Shown here: piece after piece, positions 18,244-27,694 of the stretch | Numbering within the stretch: position 1 is the first letter of the stretch | Layout: the number at the start of each line of letters is the position of its first letter | NCBI RefSeq assembly: GCF_003052165.1 | Contig: NZ_CP024869.1 | Location: forward strand, 620,001-684,000 | DNA length: 64,000 bases | Reading direction: 5' to 3' | From: Dietzia sp. JS16-p6b | Lineage (GTDB): Bacteria; Actinomycetota; Actinomycetes; Mycobacteriales; Mycobacteriaceae | Notes under the pieces: model-generated | Seen by the model: only the letters and a program-made list of their open reading frames with translations | Databases searched by the model: none | Told to the model about the DNA's origin: nothing | Made by a program: the position numbers and the translations under genes

Positions 18244-20895
18244 ATGTTCGAACGGTTTACCGACCGCGCGCGTCGCGTCGTCGTCCTGGCCCAGGAAGAG
18301 GCCCGGATGCTCAACCACAATTACATCGGCACCGAGCACATTCTGCTTGGTCTCATCCACGAGGGCGAGGGAGTGGCCGCCAAGGCCCTCGAGTCCCTGG
18401 GGATCTCGCTTGAAGCGGTGCGGAGTCAGGTCGAGGAGATCATCGGCCAGGGCCAGCAGGCGCCCAGCGGGCACATCCCGTTCACGCCGCGGGCCAAGAA
18501 GGTCCTCGAGCTGAGCCTGCGCGAGGCGCTGCAGCTCGGCCACAACTACATCGGGACCGAGCACATCCTCCTCGGCCTCATCCGAGAGGGTGAGGGGGTG
18601 GCCGCGCAGGTGCTGGTCAAGCTCGGAGCGGACCTCACCCGGGTCCGGCAGCAGGTCATCCAGCTGCTCTCCGGCTACCAGGGCAAGGAGGCGGAGGCCA
18701 CGGGCGCGCCGGCGGGGACCGGCGGGCGCGAGTCCGGGACGCCGTCGTCCTCGACGGTCCTGGACCAGTTCGGCCGCAACCTCACGCAGGCCGCCATGGA
18801 GGGCAAGCTCGACCCGGTGGTCGGCCGCGCCAAGGAGGTCGAGCGCATCATGCAGGTGCTCTCCCGGCGCACCAAGAACAATCCGGTGCTCATCGGAGAG
18901 CCCGGCGTGGGCAAGACCGCGGTCGTCGAGGGCCTCGCCCAGGCCATCGTCAACAACGAGGTCCCCGAGACCCTCAAGGACAAGCAGGTCTACTCGCTCG
19001 ACCTGGGGTCCCTGGTGGCCGGTTCCCGCTACCGCGGTGACTTCGAGGAGCGCCTGAAGAAGGTGCTCAAGGAGATCAATCAGCGGGGCGACATCATCCT
19101 GTTCATCGACGAGATCCACACGCTCGTCGGGGCGGGTGCCGCCGAGGGCGCGATCGACGCCGCGTCGATCCTCAAGCCCAAGCTGGCCCGCGGTGAGCTG
19201 CAGACCATCGGCGCCACCACGCTCGAGGAGTACCGCAAGCACATCGAGAAGGACGCGGCGCTCGAGCGTCGTTTCCAGCCGGTGCAGGTCCCCGAGCCCA
19301 GCGTCGAGTTGTCCATCGAGATCCTCAAGGGTCTACGCGACCGCTACGAGGCGCACCACCGTGTCACCATCACGGACGCGGCCCTGGCCGCGGCGGCCCA
19401 GCTGGCGGACAGGTACATCAACGACCGCTTCCTGCCGGACAAGGCGATCGACCTCATCGACGAGGCCGGCGCCCGCATGCGGATCAAGCGGATGACCGCT
19501 CCGCCGGACCTCCGGGAGTTCGACGAGAAGATCGCCGAGGCCCGGCGCGAGAAGGAGTCCGCGATCGACGCGCAGGACTTCGAGAAGGCCGCCGGTCTGC
19601 GGGACACGGAGAAGAAGCTCATCGCCGAGCGCTCGGAACGTGAGAAGCAGTGGCGTGCGGGCGACATGGACGTGGCCGCGGTGGTCGACGAGGAGCAGAT
19701 CGCCGAGGTGCTGGGTAACTGGACCGGGATCCCCGTGTTCAAGCTCACCGAGGAGGAGACCACACGTCTGCTCCGCATGGAGGACGAGCTGCACAAGCGG
19801 ATCATCGGCCAGGAGGACGCCATCAAGGCGGTCTCCCGGGCCATCCGTCGCACGCGGGCCGGTCTCAAGGACCCCAAGCGCCCGTCGGGGTCGTTCATCT
19901 TCGCCGGCCCGTCCGGTGTCGGCAAGACCGAGCTCTCCAAGGCGCTGGCCAACTTCCTGTTCGGCGAGGACGACGCGCTCATCCAGATCGACATGGGTGA
20001 GTTCCACGACCGCTTCACCGCCTCCCGCCTGTTCGGCGCACCTCCCGGGTACGTCGGATACGAGGAGGGTGGCCAGCTGACGGAGAAGGTCCGGCTCAAG
20101 CCGTTCTCGGTGGTCCTGTTCGACGAGATCGAGAAGGCCCACTCCGAGATCTACAACACGCTCCTGCAGGTGCTGGAGGACGGCCGTCTCACCGACGGGC
20201 AGGGTCGCATGGTGGACTTCAAGAACACCGTGTTGATCTTCACCTCCAACCTCGGCACGAGGGACATCTCCAAGGCCGTCGGGATGGGCTTCCAGTCCGC
20301 CGACAACACCGAGGACGCCTACGACCGGATGAAGCAGAAGGTCAACGACGAGCTCAAGAAGCACTTCAGGCCCGAGTTCCTCAACCGTATCGACGAGATC
20401 GTGGTGTTCCACCAGCTCACCAAGGACCAGATCGTCGAGATGGTCGACCTGATGGTCAGCCGCGTGGGCGTGGCGCTCAAGGCCAAGGACATGACGATCG
20501 AGATCACGGACCGGGCCAAGGAACTCCTGGCCAAGCGGGGCTTCGACCCGGTGCTGGGTGCGCGGCCGCTGCGTCGCACCATCCAGCGCGAGATCGAGGA
20601 CACGCTCTCGGAGAAGATCCTCTTCGGTGAGGTCGCGGCCGGCGAGTTGATCACAGTCGACGTCGAGGGTTGGGACGGCGAGTCCGACCAGACGGAGAAC
20701 GCCAGGTTCACCTTCACCGGGGTCCCGCGGCCGGACGCCGCCGAGTCCCGCGAGGGTGAGGAGATCACCGCGAGTGTCGCTCCGACCGGTGAGGCCGGCC
20801 CGGGGGACTCGCTTCCCCCGAGCTCGGGTGGCTTCGCCGGCGGCGCCCCCGGCGGATCCTCGGGTAGTGGTGGGGCGGCTCCCGCCACCACCTAG
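18244..20895 (+). CDS. clpC: ATP-dependent Clp protease ATPase subunit ClpC
   Basis: Hsp100 unfoldase that feeds substrates to ClpP1P2. The 883-residue protein has two ClpN repeats (about 1-145; [17 protein letters not shown] and [12 protein letters not shown] twice), a first AAA domain with GEPGVGKTA, a UVR-type middle domain ([18 protein letters not shown]), and a second AAA domain with GPSGVGKTE and [10 protein letters not shown]. The C-terminus after about residue 835 is a Gly/Ser-rich disordered tail, longer than in M. tuberculosis ClpC1. A GAGG site precedes ATG 18244. Upstream, 215 bases hold the promoter and a ClgR-like site; downstream is a strong terminator. Confidence 0.97.
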   Translation: MFERFTDRARRVVVLAQEEARMLNHNYIGTEHILLGLIHEGEGVAAKALESLGISLEAVRSQVEEIIGQGQQAPSGHIPFTPRAKKVLELSLREALQLGHNYIGTEHILLGLIREGEGVAAQVLVKLGADLTRVRQQVIQLLSGYQGKEAEATGAPAGTGGRESGTPSSSTVLDQFGRNLTQAAMEGKLDPVVGRAKEVERIMQVLSRRTKNNPVLIGEPGVGKTAVVEGLAQAIVNNEVPETLKDKQVYSLDLGSLVAGSRYRGDFEERLKKVLKEINQRGDIILFIDEIHTLVGAGAAEGAIDAASILKPKLARGELQTIGATTLEEYRKHIEKDAALERRFQPVQVPEPSVELSIEILKGLRDRYEAHHRVTITDAALAAAAQLADRYINDRFLPDKAIDLIDEAGARMRIKRMTAPPDLREFDEKIAEARREKESAIDAQDFEKAAGLRDTEKKLIAERSEREKQWRAGDMDVAAVVDEEQIAEVLGNWTGIPVFKLTEEETTRLLRMEDELHKRIIGQEDAIKAVSRAIRRTRAGLKDPKRPSGSFIFAGPSGVGKTELSKALANFLFGEDDALIQIDMGEFHDRFTASRLFGAPPGYVGYEEGGQLTEKVRLKPFSVVLFDEIEKAHSEIYNTLLQVLEDGRLTDGQGRMVDFKNTVLIFTSNLGTRDISKAVGMGFQSADNTEDAYDRMKQKVNDELKKHFRPEFLNRIDEIVVFHQLTKDQIVEMVDLMVSRVGVALKAKDMTIEITDRAKELLAKRGFDPVLGARPLRRTIQREIEDTLSEKILFGEVAAGELITVDVEGWDGESDQTENARFTFTGVPRPDAAESREGEEITASVAPTGEAGPGDSLPPSSGGFAGGAPGGSSGSGGAAPATT

Positions 20896-20916
20896 CCCGA
20901 AGTCGCCGCACCACCG

Positions 20917-20954
20917 CGAGGCGGCCCCCGCTCTTCCGAGCGGGGGCCGCCTCG
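20917..20954 (+). terminator. Strong intrinsic-type terminator after clpC
   Basis: A perfect 17-base GC-rich stem (20917-20933 with 20938-20954) closes a TTCC loop directly after the clpC stop. The following bases (TCGTCTG) are not a real T-run, as is usual in high-GC actinobacteria. The stem also works on the other strand for the convergent flavin reductase gene. Confidence 0.85.
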
Positions 20955-20993
20955 TCGTCTGCCGGGTCGTAGGCCCCGGGGGCGATCCGGTCG

Positions 20994-21515
20994 TCAGTCG
21001 CGGGCCGCCGGCACCGCCCACAGGCCACCGCCGACCACCACGAGCGGATCACTCGGCTCGTCGTCGAACCAGGCGTCCAGCATCCGCGCGATCACCAGGA
21101 CGTGGTCGCCCGCCGGCACGAGACGGTCCAGTGCGACCCGTAGTCGCGCCCGCCCGCCGTGGAGGAGAGGCTCGCCGGTCTCGGCCCGGGTCCACAGGGA
21201 GTGGTCAGCGAACCTCTGTGCCGCGGGCCCCGAGAACCTCGACGCCAGGTGCCGGTCGGATTCCCCCAGCAGATGGATCACGGCGGTGCGGGCGTCGAGC
21301 ACCGCGGCCAGGCTGGACGAGGAGATCCCCACGTTGAAGCTCACCAGGGCAGGTTCGGACGACAGGCTGGACGGCGACGACGCGGTGAACCCCACCGGGC
21401 CGTCGGCGCCGTCGAGGGTGATGATCGTGACTCCGGCGGGATGCAGTCGCATCGCCCGACGGTGGGTCTCCGCCGAGACGCTCTGGCGGTCGGAGGACAG
21501 GCTTCGTTCGGTCAT
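20994..21515 (-). CDS. Flavin reductase (FMN reductase-like, partner of SsuD)
   Basis: The 173-residue protein has the flavin reductase-like split-barrel fold: MRLHPAGVTIITLDG, the FMN-binding GFTASSPSSLSSEPALVSFNV, and the C-terminal DHVLVIARMLDAW and LVVVGGGLW. Such enzymes use NAD(P)H to supply reduced FMN to two-component monooxygenases. It is followed on the same strand by the ROK regulator of the sulfonate locus, so FMNH2 supply to SsuD is the natural inference. An 83-base gap separates it from the ROK gene. Confidence 0.87.
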   Translation of the reverse strand: MTERSLSSDRQSVSAETHRRAMRLHPAGVTIITLDGADGPVGFTASSPSSLSSEPALVSFNVGISSSSLAAVLDARTAVIHLLGESDRHLASRFSGPAAQRFADHSLWTRAETGEPLLHGGRARLRVALDRLVPAGDHVLVIARMLDAWFDDEPSDPLVVVGGGLWAVPAARD

Positions 21516-21598
21516 GCCAGAAGTCTGGAGGCTCGTGCTACGGATGTCGAACGTTCTGCTCGTGCTGACGCGAAGTGGGTGACGCCACCGTCACCACG

Positions 21599-22774
21599 TC
21601 AGGACACCGACAACAAGCGTGCGGGCAGCGCGCTCGTAGGGTCCGCGGAGATGGCGTCGAGCGCCACCGCCATGGCCGCCACCTGTTGGATCCGCCCTCC
21701 CGCCGTCGACACCCTGAGTTCGGGCGCTTCTCCCGGCAAGGGGGTCTCCCGCGAGGCGCTCAGAACGGGGCCCAGGTATCGCGGGTGGTCGGTGAAGGCC
21801 TGGCCGCAGAGCACCACCGAATCCGGGCGGGTGATGGTCGAGAGCAGCCCCACCAGGCGGCCGAGTACCGTGGCCCGCTCGACGAGGATCGCCTCGGCCA
21901 CCGGATCGCCGGGTGCGCGTGCGGCGAGTTCCACCACCGACCCGACGGGGATGCCGCGGGCGGCCGCGGCGCGGACCAGTCCGGAATCGCCCACCACGTC
22001 CGTGAGGCCGCCTCCGCGGTCGTCGAGGTACGTGGTGGGCCCCACGGGCAGGTGCGCCAGTTCGGCCGAGCCGGCGCGCGGCAGGTGTACGGCGCCGTCG
22101 ATCACCAGGGCGGAGCCGAGATGCTCCCGGGCGTAGACGACGAGCGTCGTCCCGGTGTGTGTCTCATGCCCCACGAGGAGTTCCGCCGCGGCCATGGCCT
22201 CGACGTGCGGGGCCACCGAGAACGGCACCCCGAGCCGATCGGCGAACAGCTCGGTCACCGGGACGTCCCGCCACCCCAGCAGGTCGTGGTCGACCCTGCC
22301 CGGGGAGGTGATCCTGGCCGCCGTGGCCACACCACCCCAGACGAGCCGACGTCCACGGTGGCCGTCGAGAAGACGGAACGCGATCGCGGACAGCTCGTCC
22401 GCGATCTGCTCCGGATCCCGGCCCGGGGTGGGGATCGCGAACTCGGACAGGATCCGGCAGGCGAGGTCACTGATCGCCACGACGCAGCGGCTGAGGCCGA
22501 CGTGGACGGCCACCACCACCGGCCCGCCGGGATCGATCTCGACAGGGATGCTCGGTCGACCGACGGAACCGTCGTGCATGAGTTCCGGCCGCTCGCGGAT
22601 GACGCCGGCGGACAGCAGCGCTGCCGTGGCGCGGCCGACCGTCGCCACCGACAAGCCCGTGGACGCTGCCACCTCCGGGCGGGTGACGGGCCCCCGGAAC
22701 CGGATCGTGCGCATGACCCGGGCCGCGCTCACATCGGACAAGCGCAGGACAGGGGCGGCAGATCGGGTGGTCAT
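21599..22774 (-). CDS. ROK-family transcriptional regulator (SsuR-like)
   Basis: The 391-residue protein has an N-terminal winged helix-turn-helix (about 10-70: VTRPEVAASTGLSVATVGRA) and a ROK/ASKHA body. The sugar-kinase zinc motif (CxCGxxGCxE) is missing, so it is a regulator rather than a kinase. In C. glutamicum the ROK protein SsuR activates the sulfonate genes and is itself repressed by McbR; the same arrangement is seen here, with a divergent ssu operon and an McbR-type operator 24 bases before this start. Confidence 0.85.
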   Translation of the reverse strand: MTTRSAAPVLRLSDVSAARVMRTIRFRGPVTRPEVAASTGLSVATVGRATAALLSAGVIRERPELMHDGSVGRPSIPVEIDPGGPVVVAVHVGLSRCVVAISDLACRILSEFAIPTPGRDPEQIADELSAIAFRLLDGHRGRRLVWGGVATAARITSPGRVDHDLLGWRDVPVTELFADRLGVPFSVAPHVEAMAAAELLVGHETHTGTTLVVYAREHLGSALVIDGAVHLPRAGSAELAHLPVGPTTYLDDRGGGLTDVVGDSGLVRAAAARGIPVGSVVELAARAPGDPVAEAILVERATVLGRLVGLLSTITRPDSVVLCGQAFTDHPRYLGPVLSASRETPLPGEAPELRVSTAGGRIQQVAAMAVALDAISADPTSALPARLLSVS

Positions 22775-22797
22775 GACGAGCAGGGTAACACAGGCTA

Positions 22798-22813
22798 TAG
22801 ACCGATCGGTCTA
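22798..22813. promoter_or_regulatory. McbR-type operator between ROK regulator and ssuD
   Basis: TAGACCGATCGGTCTA is a perfect 16-base palindrome matching TAGAC-N6-GTCTA. Its end overlaps TACTCT (22811-22816), which could be the -10 box of the ssu operon, and it also lies within the promoter region of the divergent ROK gene. McbR would thus control both sides. Confidence 0.7.
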
Positions 22814-22922
22814 CTCTGGTTAAGGGTATCGATCCTCGTCACGCCAATTGTGGCTCCACGCCACCGCCCGGTCCCACGATGAGTCGGTCCGCAGTCCGAT
22901 CCCAGACCCCCAGGAGCCGTCA

Positions 22923-24140
22923 GTGGCCACCGACCCCATACGTCCACACGCCGAGCCGGCCGACCAGGCCGATCAGGCCGACCAGACGAAGACCCATCTC
23001 CACTGGTTCCTGCCCACGTACGGGGACTCACGCCACCTCGTCGCCGGGGGACACGGCACGTTCATGTCGGGGGACCGTCCGGCGACGCTGTCGTACCTGC
23101 GGCAGATCGTCGCGGCGGCCGAGCACAACGGGTTCGAGTCGCTTCTCACCCCGACCGGCGCATGGTGCGAGGACGCCCTGATCACCAGCGCGCTGCTCGC
23201 CGAGTCGAGCGACCGCATCAAATTCCTCGTCGCGCTGCGCCCGGGCCTCATGGGCCCCACCCTCGCCGCGCAGATGGCGGCCACCTTCCAGTGGCAGACC
23301 GGGGGCCGACTGCTCCTCAACGTGGTCACCGGAGGCGAGTCGCGGGAGCAACGCGCCTACGGAGACTTCCTGGACAAGGAGGCGAGATACGCCCGGGCCG
23401 ACGAGTTCCTCGACATCGTGCGCGGACTGTGGCGATCCGGGGAGGCCCTGACCTACCGGGGCGACCACCTCGCCGTCGTCGACTCCGTCCTGGCGCGGCG
23501 GCCCGACCCGGTCCCGCCGATCTTCTTCGGCGGCTCCTCCGCTGCCGGGATCCGTGTCGCCGCGCGCCACGCCGACACGTACCTGACCTGGGGCGAACCG
23601 CCGGCCGCGGTCGCCGAGAAGCTCGACCGGGTCCGGGTCGCCGCGGCCGCCCACGGTCGGAGCCCGTCGTTCGGGATCCGGCTGCACGTGATCTCCAGGG
23701 ACACCTCGGAGCAGGCGTGGGCCGAGGCGGACCGACTACTGGCGGGGATCGACCCCGCGGACGTCGCGCGCGTCCAGGCCTCGCTGACCGCCAGTGAGTC
23801 CGAGGGGCAACGCCGCATGCTCGACCTCCACGGCGGCCGGACCGACTCCCTGGAGATCTCACCCAACCTGTGGGCCGGCGTCGGACTGGTCCGTGGAGGG
23901 GCGGGCACCGCGCTGGTCGGTTCCCACGAGGAGGTCGCCGACCGGATCGCCGAGTACGCGGCGCTCGGACTCAGCCACTTCGTCCTGTCCGGGTACCCGC
24001 ATCTGGAGGAGTCGTACCACTTCGGGGAGGGCGTGCTGCCCGTCCTCGCCCGTCGAGGACTGCGGTCGACGGGTGAGGGCCGCCGGGAGACGGTCTCGGT
24101 CCCGTTCGCCACGGCCGAACCCGCGTTCGCCCGCGGGTGA
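22923..24140 (+). CDS. ssuD: FMNH2-dependent alkanesulfonate monooxygenase
   Basis: Bacterial luciferase-like flavoprotein that releases sulfite from alkanesulfonates. From GTG 22923 (CAGGAG seven bases before) it has 405 residues. The core follows SsuD: LHWFLPTYGDSRHL, ESLLTPTGAWCEDALI, FLVALRPG, NVVTGG, YRGDHLAV, PPIFFGGSSAAG and the C-terminal SGYPHLEESYHFGEGVLP. An Ala/Asp/Gln-rich N-terminal stretch (about 20 residues) precedes the core. The 5' leader of about 100 bases contains no convincing small ORF. It heads ssuD-C-B-A, the order of C. glutamicum. Confidence 0.94.
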   Translation: MATDPIRPHAEPADQADQADQTKTHLHWFLPTYGDSRHLVAGGHGTFMSGDRPATLSYLRQIVAAAEHNGFESLLTPTGAWCEDALITSALLAESSDRIKFLVALRPGLMGPTLAAQMAATFQWQTGGRLLLNVVTGGESREQRAYGDFLDKEARYARADEFLDIVRGLWRSGEALTYRGDHLAVVDSVLARRPDPVPPIFFGGSSAAGIRVAARHADTYLTWGEPPAAVAEKLDRVRVAAAAHGRSPSFGIRLHVISRDTSEQAWAEADRLLAGIDPADVARVQASLTASESEGQRRMLDLHGGRTDSLEISPNLWAGVGLVRGGAGTALVGSHEEVADRIAEYAALGLSHFVLSGYPHLEESYHFGEGVLPVLARRGLRSTGEGRRETVSVPFATAEPAFARG

Positions 24141-24162
24141 GGAGCAGGAGGAGAAGACCACC

Positions 24163-25026
24163 ATGACCACTGTTCTCACCGCGTCAACGCCCGGGGCCCC
24201 GGTCGCCACGGCGGGCCCGACCCCGCAGAACCGGACGCCCCGGTCCCCGGGGCGCCGCGTCGCGAGGCCCCGCAGGGCCCTCCGCGGCATGACATGGCTG
24301 CGCTGGCTCAGCCCCGTCGTGCTGATCCTGATCTGGCAGATCGCCGGCGCCACGGGCCTCCTGCCGGAGCGGATCCTTCCCGCCCCGCAGCTGATCGCCT
24401 CCTCGGCGCTGGAGCTCATCGCCTCCGGCGAACTCGCGGACGCGCTGGCGGTCTCGGGCGTCCGCGTGGCCCAGGGGTTCGTCCTGGGGGCCGTGGCCGG
24501 ACTGGTCCTCGGGGTGATCGTCGGGACCTCGCGGGTCGCGGACGCCCTCGTGGACCCCCCGCTGCAGATGCTGCGCGCGCTTCCCCACCTCGGGCTGATC
24601 CCGCTGTTCATCCTGTGGTTCGGCATCGGCGAGACCCCCAAGGTGCTCCTCATCGCACTCGGGGTGGTGTTTCCCATCTACCTCAACACCGCGTCGGGAT
24701 TGCGGCAGGTGGATCCCAGGCTGCAGGACATGGCCACGGTCTTCGGATTCAGCCGGCGCCAGCGACTGACGGAGGTGATCCTGCCGTCGATCGCGCCCCA
24801 GGTCCTGGTGGGCGTGCGCCAGTCGCTCGCGATCGCCTGGCTGACCCTCATCGTGGCCGAGCAGCTCAACGCGACCAACGGCATCGGTTACCTCATCATG
24901 AACGCCCGTGACTACTTCCGCATCGACGTGATCATCGTCGGCCTAGTCGTGTACGCGCTGCTGGGGATCCTCACCGACGCGATCGTGCGCGTCGCCGAGG
25001 CCCGCGCACTGCGCCACTACCGATGA
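24163..25026 (+). CDS. ssuC: Sulfonate ABC transporter permease
   Basis: Inner-membrane permease of 287 residues with a basic, Pro/Thr-rich N-terminus of about 45 residues, then six helices. The cytoplasmic coupling motif of the permease family is visible (LRQVDPRLQDMATVFGFSRRQRLTEVILPSIAPQ, in the EAA-loop position near residue 190). ATG 24163 follows GGAGGAG. It pairs with SsuB and SsuA for import of alkanesulfonates. The stop is followed at once by a 17-base sequence that is repeated 20 bases further on. Confidence 0.93.
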   Translation: MTTVLTASTPGAPVATAGPTPQNRTPRSPGRRVARPRRALRGMTWLRWLSPVVLILIWQIAGATGLLPERILPAPQLIASSALELIASGELADALAVSGVRVAQGFVLGAVAGLVLGVIVGTSRVADALVDPPLQMLRALPHLGLIPLFILWFGIGETPKVLLIALGVVFPIYLNTASGLRQVDPRLQDMATVFGFSRRQRLTEVILPSIAPQVLVGVRQSLAIAWLTLIVAEQLNATNGIGYLIMNARDYFRIDVIIVGLVVYALLGILTDAIVRVAEARALRHYR

Positions 25027-25059
25027 CCACCGCCCAGCGCACATGACCACCGTCCAGCG
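25023..25059 (+). repeat. Imperfect 20-bp direct repeat at the ssuC-ssuB junction
   Basis: ATGACCACCGCCCAGCG (25023-25039) and ATGACCACCGTCCAGCG (25043-25059) differ at one base. Each begins with an ATG; the first would read seven codons and stop. It looks like a local duplication of the beginning of ssuB. Confidence 0.8.
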
Positions 25060-25075
25060 ATCAGGAGCCCCAGGA

Positions 25076-25810
25076 ATGCCCACCACCCTCGCCCCCGCGG
25101 GCGCGCTCCGCGGTGTCACCCGCAGCTTCGGCGACACCACCGTTCTCCGGAACCTCGACCTGACCATCCCTCGAGGCGACATCGTCGCCCTGCTCGGCCG
25201 GAGTGGCAGCGGGAAGTCGACCGCGCTGCGCATACTGGCCGGACTCGACCGGGATCTCGAGTCGGGCGACGTCCACATCGACGGCCCGCCGGCTGTCGTG
25301 TTCCAGGATTCCCGTCTGCTGCCCTGGCGGACCGTGGCCGAGAACGTCCGGCACGGTCTCAACAGGGTCGAGGTCGGCCGCGGGGAGAAGTCGGACCGGG
25401 TCACCGAGATCCTCGCCGAGGTGGGCCTGGAGGGCCGAGAGGGTGCCTACCCCGGAGAACTCTCCGGCGGCCAGGCGCAGCGGACCTCGCTCGCCCGGGC
25501 GCTCGTCGCGGAGCCTGCGCTGCTGCTGCTCGACGAGCCCTTCGGCGCGCTCGACGCCCTCACCCGGCGGACCATGCACCGACTCCTGCTGAGGCTGTGG
25601 ACCCACCACGGCTTCGGGGTCCTGCTGGTGACGCACGACGTCGACGAGGCGGTGTCTCTGGCCGACCGGGTGCACGTCCTGGACGACGGCGGCATCGGCC
25701 ACACCGTGACCATCGACCTGCCCCGCGGTGGGGGCGAGACGGGCCGCCACCGCCGCTCTCTCCTCGACGCGTTGGGCGTCGACCACACAGACGAGGACCA
25801 CTCGATATGA
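25076..25810 (+). CDS. ssuB: Sulfonate ABC transporter ATP-binding protein
   Basis: ATPase of the sulfonate importer. Motifs: Walker A LLGRSGSGKSTALR, the Q-loop VVFQDSRLLPW, signature LSGGQAQRTSLARAL, Walker B LLLLDEPFGALDA and the H-loop VTHDVDEAV. ATG 25076 is preferred since AGGAG lies eight bases upstream, giving 244 residues; ATG 25043 in the same frame lacks a ribosome site and lies in the direct repeat. The TGA overlaps ssuA ATG (ATGA). Confidence 0.93.
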   Translation: MPTTLAPAGALRGVTRSFGDTTVLRNLDLTIPRGDIVALLGRSGSGKSTALRILAGLDRDLESGDVHIDGPPAVVFQDSRLLPWRTVAENVRHGLNRVEVGRGEKSDRVTEILAEVGLEGREGAYPGELSGGQAQRTSLARALVAEPALLLLDEPFGALDALTRRTMHRLLLRLWTHHGFGVLLVTHDVDEAVSLADRVHVLDDGGIGHTVTIDLPRGGGETGRHRRSLLDALGVDHTDEDHSI

Positions 25811-26865
25811 CCACCACGCTCTCCCCGATCCACCGACGCCCCGCGATCCCTGCCGTTCTGCTGGCGCTGGCGCTGGCGTTGATCGTGCTGCTCGTCGGCG
25901 CCGGGTGCGCCACCCGCGACTCCGAGGCCGCGGCCCCGGTGCCCGACCGGGTCGATCTCGCGGACCTGTCCGGCCTCGTCCTGCGCGTGGGGGACCAGAA
26001 GGGTGGCACGCAGGCCCTGCTCACCGCGGCGGGAGAGCTCGATGATCTCCCGTACGAGATCGAGTTCTCCACGTTCACCTCCGGCCCGCCCCAGGTGGAG
26101 GCGCTCAACGCGGGGCAGATCGATCTGGCCGTGACGGGTAACACCCCGCCGGTCTTCGGGGCGGCCGCGGGGGCGCGGGCGTCGATCGTCTCGGCCTACG
26201 CCAACGGGGGTGAGGGGGACCGGATCCTCGTCCCCGGTGACTCTCCCGTTCGGTCCGTGGCGGACCTCGCGGGCCGGAAGGTCCTGGTGGCCAAGGGCAC
26301 GTCGGCGCACGGGCATCTCCTGCTGCAGCTCCGCGGTGCCGGGGTCTCGCCGGAGTCCGTCGAGATGGTCTTTCTCCAGCCGGCCGAGGCGGGTTCCGCC
26401 TTCGCGCGCGGTGACGCCGACGCGTGGGCCATCTGGGATCCGTACACGGCCATCACGCAGACCACGACGGATGCCCGGACCATCGCGACGGCGGCGGAGG
26501 CGTCCAACGGCTTCTGGTTCGGGCTCGCCTCCCACGACGCCCTCGCCGACGCGCGACGTCAGACCGCGATCGCCGACCTCCTGGTCCGACTCGCCGAGGC
26601 GGGGACCTGGACGGCACAGAACCCAGCGCAGTGGGCCGCGTTCTACGGGGAGGCCGTGGGACTGACCCCGGAGGCCGCCGAACTCTCGCAGAGTCGCAGT
26701 ACCCGCAGACCGGTGGCGCTCGCGGACACGGTGGAACGCGAACAGCAACTCGCAGACGTGTTCACCGAGGACGGACAGATCGACCCCGTGGACATCGAGG
26801 CCCTGGTCGACGACAGGTACGCGGATGTGCTCGGGTCGGTGGTCGGGCCCGTGCCCGGGAGGTAG
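25807..26865 (+). CDS. ssuA: Sulfonate ABC transporter substrate-binding lipoprotein
   Basis: The 352-residue protein has a lipoprotein signal peptide ending in VGAGC (Cys near residue 35; Gly at -3 is less typical than Leu or Val) and a type II periplasmic-binding fold: VLRVGDQKGGTQALL, TSGPPQVEALNAGQIDLAVTG, and ADAWAIWDPYTAI. These segments match SsuA/aliphatic sulfonate binding proteins. It is anchored outside the membrane and delivers ligand to SsuC. The final gene of the operon. Confidence 0.93.
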   Translation: MTTTLSPIHRRPAIPAVLLALALALIVLLVGAGCATRDSEAAAPVPDRVDLADLSGLVLRVGDQKGGTQALLTAAGELDDLPYEIEFSTFTSGPPQVEALNAGQIDLAVTGNTPPVFGAAAGARASIVSAYANGGEGDRILVPGDSPVRSVADLAGRKVLVAKGTSAHGHLLLQLRGAGVSPESVEMVFLQPAEAGSAFARGDADAWAIWDPYTAITQTTTDARTIATAAEASNGFWFGLASHDALADARRQTAIADLLVRLAEAGTWTAQNPAQWAAFYGEAVGLTPEAAELSQSRSTRRPVALADTVEREQQLADVFTEDGQIDPVDIEALVDDRYADVLGSVVGPVPGR

Positions 26866-26916
26866 CGACCCGGTCGGGTGACCGGTCGGTCGGTGCGGTC
26901 GGACCGTCTGGTCGGG

Positions 26917-27309
26917 TCAGGAGGAGACCGTGGACCAGAGGGTGGTGATCGCACTCCACCCGACCATGCCCACAGTGGAGTAGAGCAGTGCCCACAACGC
27001 ACAGCCGACCACCACCGCCGGCAGGTACCGGGTCAGCGGCATGCGGGTGAACCCGGCGGAGAAATTGATCGCCGTCTGCACACCCACGGTGAGGAACGAC
27101 AGCGGTACCGCGACCACGCCGTAGCGTGCGGACAGTTTCTGCGCGCGTTGCATGTGCCGGCCCTCCAGGTGGCGGGCGACCCTGTCGCTCAGCCTGCCGC
27201 CGCTCAGCGCGCCGCGGCCCAGCCAGTAGGTGGCGTTGGCGCGCAGCATCACGATGACGAAGAGCAGGCCGAAGGCGATCGGATACGGCTGTTCCGCGAT
27301 CCGGTCCAC
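26917..27309 (-). CDS. Short VTT/DedA-domain membrane protein
   Basis: The 130-residue protein shows the C-terminal part of the VTT (SNARE-associated, DedA) domain: RANATYWLGRGAL, SFLTVGVQTAINFSAGFTRMPL and PAVVVGCALWALLYSTVG, with about three to four helices. Short actinobacterial members begin just as here, with a few residues before the first helix, so the length is natural rather than truncated. GTG 27309 lacks a clear ribosome site. DedA-type proteins are linked to lipid flipping; the role of this short form is unknown. Confidence 0.75.
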   Translation of the reverse strand: MDRIAEQPYPIAFGLLFVIVMLRANATYWLGRGALSGGRLSDRVARHLEGRHMQRAQKLSARYGVVAVPLSFLTVGVQTAINFSAGFTRMPLTRYLPAVVVGCALWALLYSTVGMVGWSAITTLWSTVSS

Positions 27310-27346
27310 GTGAGATGACGGGGTGCGCCGGCGGAGGTGCCGGGCG

Positions 27347-27655
27347 TCAGGCGGACGGTGCGACGTCCAGCACGACGTCGAACTCGAGAAGGGTGGCCCC
27401 CTCGGCGACGGGCTTGCCGTGCTGGCCGGCGTGGGCGGTCCGGGCGTCACCATCACGCCAGGCGGCGAAGGACGCCTCGTCCTCCCAGGTGGTCACCACG
27501 AAGTAGCGGTCCTCGCCGGCGGTGGGGCGCAGCAGTTGGAAACCGAGGAAGCCGGGGGAGTTCTCCACGGTGTGGGCGCGCTCGGCGAAGCGACGCTCCA
27601 GTTCGGGTCCGGCCTGACTCGGTACGGACAGGGCATTGATCTTGACGACGGCCAT
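27347..27655 (-). CDS. mhuD: MhuD-type heme-degrading monooxygenase
   Basis: A 102-residue ferredoxin-like (ABM) domain protein closely resembling M. tuberculosis MhuD (Rv3592): it begins MAVVKINALSVP and contains VENSPGFLGFQLLRP. The MhuD residues Asn7, Trp66 and the heme ligand His75 are all in place at the same numbers. MhuD cleaves heme to iron and mycobilins without releasing CO, for iron acquisition. Position beside mutY and can matches M. tuberculosis, which supports orthology. Confidence 0.93.
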   Translation of the reverse strand: MAVVKINALSVPSQAGPELERRFAERAHTVENSPGFLGFQLLRPTAGEDRYFVVTTWEDEASFAAWRDGDARTAHAGQHGKPVAEGATLLEFDVVLDVAPSA

Positions 27656-27694
27656 GTAGGTGAGCCTACGCTTCGTCGCGGCGATCCCGGTCGG

